The position numbers and the translations under genes are program-made. Shown one piece after another: positions 58,871 to 64,000 of a stretch of DNA of 64,000 bases. Numbering within the stretch: the first letter of the stretch is position 1; every line of letters begins with the position of its first letter. Source of the stretch: CAIYRG01 sp965247505 (GTDB lineage Bacteria > Pseudomonadota > Alphaproteobacteria > Micropepsales > Micropepsaceae); contig OZ252020.1 in assembly GCA_965247505.1 (NCBI GenBank), forward strand, positions 1,860,001 to 1,924,000, given 5' to 3'. The notes under the pieces were generated by a model that saw only the letters and a list, made by a program, of their open reading frames with translations, did no database searches and was not told the DNA's origin.

Positions 58871-59536
58871 TTAAGCGTTTCTTTCCGGCCGCGACATCGC
58901 ATAGAGCGGCGGCGCATCGTCGCGCGCCGTGATCTCACGCGTCACCCGAAAGCCGAAACGCTCATAGAGTTTTATGTTGCGCGGATTGGAGTTTTCCAAG
59001 AACGCCGGCATCCTCGCGGCATCGACTCGGGCGAGCGTGCTTTCAAGAAGAGCGGTTCCCAGTCCGGCACCTTGAAAGCGCGGCGCCACGCCCACAAAGG
59101 CTAAGTAAAAATATGGCTCCGGGGGATGAGCCCGCTCCATTGCCTTGGCCATTGCCGCGCCGCGCGCAAAGCGCGATACGCCCGTAAGCGACAAGAGGAC
59201 GGACAGAAGACGCAACTCGTCGCGAAAGTTTTCCGGTTTTGCTTCGGCATAGGGAGCGATCCACGACACTGCAGCGTAAGCGTCGGACGTTATCCATGTT
59301 TCGCCAAGCGGGATCGCGCGCTCGGCCATGACCCAATAAAAAAAGCGATTGAGCGCCTCTGCGCGTCCACCCACCCGCGTCATCCAGTTGAATATCGGAT
59401 CGCGTGAGAAGGCGGCGGCAAGGAGGTGCGAAATGCGCCCGGCGTCATCCGGCGTTGCTCGTCTCGTCGCAATGCTTTTCGAAACGTTCCCGCTTTGCGG
59501 TGTTGGGGCATCGGCCCCGTGCGGAGACGCGCTCAT
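58871..59536 (-). CDS. GNAT-family acetyltransferase
   Basis: From ATG 59536 (MSASPHGADA) the protein has about 221 residues. The GNAT core is visible as TRRATPDDAGRISHLLAAAF, then AFVGVAPRFQGAGLGTALLE (acetyl-CoA loop, V-x-P-x-x-Q-G-x-G-x-G/A) and NPRNIKLYERFGF. A longer frame to 59626 lies in coq7. The substrate is unknown. The ATG overlaps the coq7 stop by four bases, so it is coupled to dsbB-coq7. Confidence 0.9.
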   Translation of the reverse strand: MSASPHGADAPTPQSGNVSKSIATRRATPDDAGRISHLLAAAFSRDPIFNWMTRVGGRAEALNRFFYWVMAERAIPLGETWITSDAYAAVSWIAPYAEAKPENFRDELRLLSVLLSLTGVSRFARGAAMAKAMERAHPPEPYFYLAFVGVAPRFQGAGLGTALLESTLARVDAARMPAFLENSNPRNIKLYERFGFRVTREITARDDAPPLYAMSRPERNA

Positions 59537-60126
59537 ATGCGCTCGGAAAGTCGAATAGCCGTACGACAACCCAATCTGATTGCAGATGAAAGCAAGCCAT
59601 AAAACGGCGCCTGCTCGGCCCCACATGCAAGTGCTTCGTCGCGATGATCGAGCTCGTCTTGGCGAAATTCTTCTACGGTCATCCGCAAGTCCGTTTCGTC
59701 GGGTCGAGCGGAAAGTTTTTCAATCTGCCCTGCATAATGCTCGTCGATGACATCCTCCACCGCGACAGTGCAGGCCATCGCCGCCTTTTCGCCCATCAGT
59801 GCCGTTGCCGCGCCAAGCGCGTAACCGGTGACATGCCATAGCGGCTCTAGCGCAGTCGGCCTTACGCCGCGCGTCCTCACCATTTCGGAAAAGGTGTCGA
59901 AATGCTTTTGTTCCTGAGCAGCCATTTGCGCGATGGACGCAGCGTTCCTCTTTGCGCTCGGCAGCTGGGAGAGCACAGCAAGCTGACCCTTATAAATGCG
60001 CAAGGCGCCAAATTCGCCCGCGTGATCGACTCGGATCATTGCCGCAATGTCGTTTTCGGCGTCGTTCTTCTCAGCGCTTCTTCCAGGGAGCGAAGGCCGG
60101 GTTTTGCGTAATGGCGTCACGGACAT
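59533..60126 (-). CDS. coq7: Demethoxyubiquinone hydroxylase Coq7
   Basis: Coq7 hydroxylates demethoxyubiquinone in ubiquinone synthesis. The 197-residue di-iron protein has the repeated E-x-x-H pattern. Glu 38 is in RVDHAGEFGALRIY, the EQKH segment at 72-75, Glu 124 in AVEDVIDEHYAGQIE with E129 and H130, and DELDHRDEA at 157-165. The CLK-1/Coq7 type is the one found in Alphaproteobacteria and mitochondria. It is five bases downstream of dsbB and overlaps the GNAT gene. Confidence 0.95.
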   Translation of the reverse strand: MSVTPLRKTRPSLPGRSAEKNDAENDIAAMIRVDHAGEFGALRIYKGQLAVLSQLPSAKRNAASIAQMAAQEQKHFDTFSEMVRTRGVRPTALEPLWHVTGYALGAATALMGEKAAMACTVAVEDVIDEHYAGQIEKLSARPDETDLRMTVEEFRQDELDHRDEALACGAEQAPFYGLLSSAIRLGCRTAIRLSERI

Positions 60127-60131
60127 GGGTG

Positions 60132-60620
60132 TTACCTTTTGCGCCCTAGGAGCACGAGGCTTAGTGCAGCCGCGCCCAGCGAGAACAGCGCATTATACCC
60201 CGCGAGTGAAATTCCAAACAGCCGCCATGCGGCGACGTCACAGGGCACGACACGAAATGCATTCGGCCCGCTCAAATCATCGGGATTAAAGTTGTTCGGC
60301 GAGCAGAAGGACAGACCCTCCCAAAGATCCCATTCCACCCCCGCATGGTAGATCCCAATCAGACCGGAGAGTGCGAGCGCGGCAATAGCGAAGATGGCCA
60401 TTGGCCTGGCCCAGCTACGCGGCAGCAGCCCGGCACCGAGGAGCCCAATTCCGATGAGCCCAATAAGAGCGGCTGCAATATGCGGCCAGCGCTGCCAGTG
60501 ACACATCAGGCAAGGCGGCAATCCACCAATATATTGAAACATGAGGGCGCCGAGCAGCAGAGCGAGGCTCACGCCGCCCGCAAGCATTCCGGCGCGCATG
60601 TCAGGCGATAGCTGCATCAT
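60132..60620 (-). CDS. Disulfide bond formation protein B
   Basis: DsbB reoxidises DsbA in the inner membrane using quinone. The 162-residue protein has four TM segments. The first cysteine pair is C37/C40 (GGLPPCLMCHWQRW, the C-x-x-C next to the quinone site), and the second pair is C106 and C127 in the periplasmic loop (EGLSFCSPNN ... RVVPCDVAAW). It matches the short alphaproteobacterial type. It is the first gene of the dsbB-coq7-GNAT run; the region upstream is AT-rich. Confidence 0.93.
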   Translation of the reverse strand: MMQLSPDMRAGMLAGGVSLALLLGALMFQYIGGLPPCLMCHWQRWPHIAAALIGLIGIGLLGAGLLPRSWARPMAIFAIAALALSGLIGIYHAGVEWDLWEGLSFCSPNNFNPDDLSGPNAFRVVPCDVAAWRLFGISLAGYNALFSLGAAALSLVLLGRKR

Positions 60621-61004
60621 GATTCACTTGGTTTGTGCCACGCGCCAGGCCATATCAGCGCCCTTCCTGCCTGTCCATCAAGCCGGCTTTTTTACGGGAC
60701 CGGACAATAATCGCACCCCAAAAAAGGTAATTAGCCGGACAGTGTTCGTATAAAAGATCATTGTTCGTGTAATTATCTATTTGTCACAAAAAACACGTTT
60801 GATTTCAAAGAATTAAAAAATGCGATATTACGAAAATTTGGCTTGAGCTCTCATCATTGCGTGCTTAAATGGGCCTTACGGTCGGTTCGTTTGGGTCCGC
60901 AGTCAGCCCGGCGAGCCGGCCGGTTTCTCTAAAGGTTTGCTCGCAAGAGTTTTATACAAAGCGCATCGCGTTTTGCGGCGCGCTTTGCGTTGATAAAGAG
61001 TTCC
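60621..61004. promoter_or_regulatory. AT-rich divergent promoter region between dsbB and the YgjP gene
   Basis: These 384 bases hold no supported gene. About 60700-60845 is much richer in A and T than the rest of the window. It contains two direct repeats, TGTTCGTATAA at 60743-60753 and TGTTCGTGTAA at 60762-60772, 19 bases apart. Just before the YgjP start an 8-bp inverted repeat, CAAAGCGC (60957-60964) with GCGCTTTG (60980-60987), could form a leader hairpin. Confidence 0.5.
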
Positions 61005-61793
61005 ATGGCGATCGGCTGGACACAAACAAAGAAAAAAAGAATCGCGAAACCAGCGATGCGGCGCGCACTTCTCGAAATTGGCGATAGGACGGTCGAAGTG
61101 AGTCTGCGCGCAAATCCACGCGCGCGTCGCTACATCGTAAAAGTCGATCCGATAACCGGTGAAGTTTCTGTCACCGCACCAAGTTCGCGCTCGCTCTCCG
61201 ATGCACTTGATTTTGCAAAAAAGGAAAGTGAATGGATCGCGGGAATGTTGGCAAATGTTCCGGAACCAATTGAAGTAAATCTTGGTGCGCCAATTCTTTT
61301 CTGTGGCACGCTACATGTGCTTCTTCCTGGGGAGGCGGCAAAGGGGGGAACGCGTCGTGGTCCGATATGGATCGATGACACGGCATCGCTGCCTACGATT
61401 CGCGTTACGGGACGGAGCGAACATGTCCCGCGCCGGGTACGCGATTGGCTGAAGCTTGAGGCGCGCAAACGCATCGGCGAACGTGTCGCCGAATATTCAA
61501 AAAGTTTAGACGTGCAGGCCAAGCGTGTGACCGTGCGCGATACGACAAGCCGTTGGGGCTCCTGTTCGTCGCATAATTATCTTTCTTTTTCCTGGCGCCT
61601 CGTTATGGCCCCTGCCCATGTACTCGACTATGTCGTTGCGCATGAGGTCGCACATCTATGCGAGCTCAATCACGAGCCGCGGTTTTGGCGTCTTGTAGAG
61701 AAGCTCGTTCCGCACACGAAAAGATCGCAAATCTGGCTCGATGAGCATGGCGCAACGCTTTATCGTTACGCACCACGCCTGCGAAAATCTTAA
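61005..61793 (+). CDS. YgjP/DUF45-type metallopeptidase
   Basis: This protein of about 262 residues has the zinc motif HEVAHLCELNHEPRFWRLVE (H-E-x-x-H plus downstream His), preceded by DTTSRWGSCSSHNYLSFSWR. That combination is the signature of the DUF45/M48-like YgjP family. The N-terminal half is basic. A few archaeal and bacterial members act as proteases or as SprT-like factors in DNA-protein crosslink repair, but no role is established for this branch. ATG 61005 is preferred over a TTG at 60990. It converges on the PBP gene, 22 bases away. Confidence 0.88.
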   Translation: MAIGWTQTKKKRIAKPAMRRALLEIGDRTVEVSLRANPRARRYIVKVDPITGEVSVTAPSSRSLSDALDFAKKESEWIAGMLANVPEPIEVNLGAPILFCGTLHVLLPGEAAKGGTRRGPIWIDDTASLPTIRVTGRSEHVPRRVRDWLKLEARKRIGERVAEYSKSLDVQAKRVTVRDTTSRWGSCSSHNYLSFSWRLVMAPAHVLDYVVAHEVAHLCELNHEPRFWRLVEKLVPHTKRSQIWLDEHGATLYRYAPRLRKS

Positions 61794-61814
61794 ACCTTTC
61801 GTTAGGCGTAAAAA

Positions 61815-63896
61815 CTAGAACAGTCTATCGAGCATTGCTTCGAAAGCGCGAAGGATCCCATCGTCACCTTCGGATTCCGGAGCATTGTTTTCTCCGCTTT
61901 CCTCAAAACCAAGTCCAGATGGAAAATTGCTGTTCGGCACCGACTGCGCCACCAAGAGATAGTCCACACCCGGCAAGCGGCGCACAGGAAGATCATGTGA
62001 CACCGATTGCATGAAGGATTTGAAAACACGCGCAGGAAGACCGCCGCCCGTTGCGCGATTCATCTCCGCATTGTCGTCATTTCCGATCCAAACGCTGCAA
62101 ACAAAGTCGGCTGTAAAGCCGACAAACCAAGCATCGCGATAATCCTGAGAAGTGCCGGTCTTCCCTGCAAGCGGGCGCTCGCCAAGGGAGGCAGCCCGCC
62201 CCGTGCCTTCACTGACCGCACGCATCATCATTTGGGTCAATTCCGAATTGATCTCTGCGCTCATAACACGCCCCATTCCCGTGCCACGGCGCTCATAGAG
62301 AACCCTACCCGACTCGGTGGAGATTCGCCTTACAACATAAGGAATTACACCTGTCCCGCCATTGGCGATTGCGGCGTAGGCGGTCACCATTTCAATAGGC
62401 GTCACCTCCGAAGTCCCGAGCGCCAGCGAGGGAACCGCGAGAAGGTCTGCCGTTACTCCAAGCCGATGCGCCGTGCGCACGACGCGCTCCGGGCCAACCG
62501 CGTTTGTGAGTTGAACCGCCGCCGAATTCGACGAATGTGCAAGCGCGTAGGAAAGTGTAATCTCACCTTCATACTCTCCGTCATAATTTTCAGGCGCCCA
62601 GTTGCCGACGCTCACCGGGCCGTCGAAGACTCGATCTTCAGGACGAAAGCCTTGCTCCAACGCGGAAAGATATACAAAAGGTTTGAATGCCGAACCCGGC
62701 TGACGATAGGCATCGGTTGCCCGGTTAAACTGACTGTCGTCATAGGATCGCCCACCGACTAGCGCGCGAACTTCGCCTTGGGGCGTCATGGCAACCAATG
62801 CACCCTGGCCGGCGCTAAGACGTTCGCCCTCCATTTCCAAACCGGCCGCCAGAGCATGTTCGGCGGCCGCCTGCGCATCGAGGTCGAGTGTCGTTTCGAT
62901 AATCAGTCGCTCGGTGATTTCGGAATCCACACCGATGAAAGCCGGCACTGCGGAAATCACAAAATCGACAAAATAGCCTGCCCCTGGGGTCGCCAGCCCT
63001 GCGGTAATTTTTGGCCGCGTTGCAAGAGCGTCTTGAACCTCCTGTTCTTCGAGATAGCCTGAACGCTCCATGGCTCTAAGGACTATGCTCGCGCGGCCCA
63101 TGGCTCCGTCCATGTCGTTGGCTGCATTGTATCGTGAGGGTGCCTTGACGGAACCGGCGAGAATGGCCGCCTCGACTACATTCAGCGCGCCCGCAGGTTT
63201 TGAGAAAAAGCGCTGTGCAGCAGCTTCGATTCCATAGGCCCCTGCGCCAAAATAGACGCGATTGAGATAGAGCGTAAGAATTTGATTCTTCGTGTAGCGG
63301 CGCTCCAATTTGAGCGCCAAAATCGCCTCTTCGAATTTTCGCCGAAATGTTCTATCCGGCTGCAAGAAAAGATTCTTTGCCAATTGTTGCGTGATAGTCG
63401 AGCCACCCTGCACGAATGCGCCTTGCATGATGCCGACGATAAGCGCGCGCGCGAGGCCAAGCGGATCGATTCCAAAATGGTAGTAGAAGCGTCGATCCTC
63501 AATCGCGACCAAGGCGTTCGGGATATGGGAGGGAAGGTCCTCCACCATGACGATGTCGCCATGGGTAAGCCCGCGCCGCGTGATCATTCTTCCATCGACA
63601 TCAAGCAGCGTAATGTCGTCGCGCGGGTTGTAGGTCAGAAGGTTCGCCGTATCCGGAAGATCGGTGAAGAAATAGGAGCTGAAGACCAGGGCAAGAAATA
63701 CTGCCCAGACTCCGCCGGCAATAAGCGAATAGCGAATGCCGCTTCGGCGGCGCGGGGAACCACGCCCTTTCGCCCCGGCGCGCTTTCTCCCGCCAGGCCG
63801 TTTGATCCGGCTTGTTGACCGCTTATCAAACCCGCTCATTTTGTCGGCTCGCTCTTGGTTATTCTTTGGGGCTTGCTCGTCCACTAAATTCCCCAA
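61815..63896 (-). CDS. Class A penicillin-binding protein (PBP1A type)
   Basis: This is a bifunctional peptidoglycan synthase of up to 693 residues. A very basic cytoplasmic N-terminus (residues 25-55) precedes one TM segment (57-78). The GT51 domain has catalytic Glu 133 (AIEDRRFYYHFGID) and QGGSTITQQLAKNLF. The transpeptidase domain has Ser 402 and Lys 405 (PGSAFKPF), SSN at 455-457 and KTG at 579-581 (AGKTGTSQD). The start is a TTG at 63896 or more likely ATG 63839 (MSGFDKRSTS). The LpoA-like protein at 20321 could be its activator. Confidence 0.93.
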   Translation of the reverse strand: MGNLVDEQAPKNNQERADKMSGFDKRSTSRIKRPGGRKRAGAKGRGSPRRRSGIRYSLIAGGVWAVFLALVFSSYFFTDLPDTANLLTYNPRDDITLLDVDGRMITRRGLTHGDIVMVEDLPSHIPNALVAIEDRRFYYHFGIDPLGLARALIVGIMQGAFVQGGSTITQQLAKNLFLQPDRTFRRKFEEAILALKLERRYTKNQILTLYLNRVYFGAGAYGIEAAAQRFFSKPAGALNVVEAAILAGSVKAPSRYNAANDMDGAMGRASIVLRAMERSGYLEEQEVQDALATRPKITAGLATPGAGYFVDFVISAVPAFIGVDSEITERLIIETTLDLDAQAAAEHALAAGLEMEGERLSAGQGALVAMTPQGEVRALVGGRSYDDSQFNRATDAYRQPGSAFKPFVYLSALEQGFRPEDRVFDGPVSVGNWAPENYDGEYEGEITLSYALAHSSNSAAVQLTNAVGPERVVRTAHRLGVTADLLAVPSLALGTSEVTPIEMVTAYAAIANGGTGVIPYVVRRISTESGRVLYERRGTGMGRVMSAEINSELTQMMMRAVSEGTGRAASLGERPLAGKTGTSQDYRDAWFVGFTADFVCSVWIGNDDNAEMNRATGGGLPARVFKSFMQSVSHDLPVRRLPGVDYLLVAQSVPNSNFPSGLGFEESGENNAPESEGDDGILRAFEAMLDRLF

Positions 63897-64000
63897 TATT
63901 TTCTAGGGCCTGGAAGGTTAACGAGGGATAAATGCCCAGGGTCCTTTGGGCCTCCCACCGTCCATAGCAACGCTTGAAAACGACATTGGTCCCCCAAAGA

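Noticed and set aside
61005..61087. A 72-codon plus-strand frame (60869-61087) overlapping the YgjP gene start
   Set aside because: It overlaps the start of a well-supported metallopeptidase gene in another frame and has no recognisable content.
1..64000. CRISPR array, tRNA, rRNA, prophage or restriction-modification locus
   Set aside because: No regularly spaced repeats, no cloverleaf-like or CCA-ended genes, no phage structural genes and no methylase-nuclease pair were seen on reading both strands.

Overview
This window is chromosomal DNA of an alphaproteobacterium. The evidence is the block rho-hemJ-hemH-hemE facing ppsR-maf-aroE-coaE-dnaQ, followed by secB, a Tim44-like protein, mltA, an Smr protein and a YjbQ protein. 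This is the gene order around the replication origin of Caulobacter and its relatives. Other alphaproteobacterial markers are DUF484-xerC, an SDHAF4-type protein beside htpX-rsmB, Coq7, a SirB1 protein and a TipN-like coiled-coil protein. The order or genus cannot be named from the sequence alone. No tRNA, rRNA or CRISPR array was recognised.

Layout. 1-3026: leftward heme operon (hemE-hemH-hemJ) running into rho through a structured leader. 3027-3240: divergent gap, the best candidate for the chromosomal origin. 3241-10716: rightward housekeeping operon with many overlapping stop/start codons. 10768-25572: mixed small operons for envelope, DNA repair, lysine synthesis, heat shock, nucleotide and RNA housekeeping (nth, dapB, grpE, hrcA, rph, rdgB, hemW, rsmI, gshB). 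25729-41545: a region colonised by three copies of an IS1595-family element, one of which carries a nested IS3-family element. Between them lie a glutathione transferase, an MFS carrier, a phosphate porin with a Pho box, a hybrid histidine kinase, an AmpG-like carrier and an acyltransferase. 42282-51868: xerC, DUF484, transaldolase, priA, leuC, a copper chaperone, htpX and rsmB. 52192-53295: the fourth IS1595 copy, inside a small secreted-protein gene. 53544-63896: TipN-like protein, an Hpt protein, ferredoxin reductase plus ferredoxin, HNH protein, coq7, dsbB, a YgjP-type metallopeptidase and a class A penicillin-binding protein.

How the genes fit together. Three heme steps (HemE, HemJ, HemH) are encoded in one operon, and HemW is elsewhere in the window. 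MltA, an LpoA-like PBP activator, an AmpG-like carrier and a PBP1A-type synthase cover cell-wall growth and recycling. GrpE/HrcA, SecB, HtpX and DsbB cover protein quality. The window is mostly ordinary core genome. The unusual material is the recent IS1595 burst and its damage: an EamA carrier gene and a secreted-protein gene are each split at an exact 8-bp duplication, and one copy sits in the leader of a hybrid kinase. Other items are a 21-base poly-C tract inside a coding sequence, a three-unit Pho box, and the candidate origin. I found no convincing new defence or biosynthetic system.
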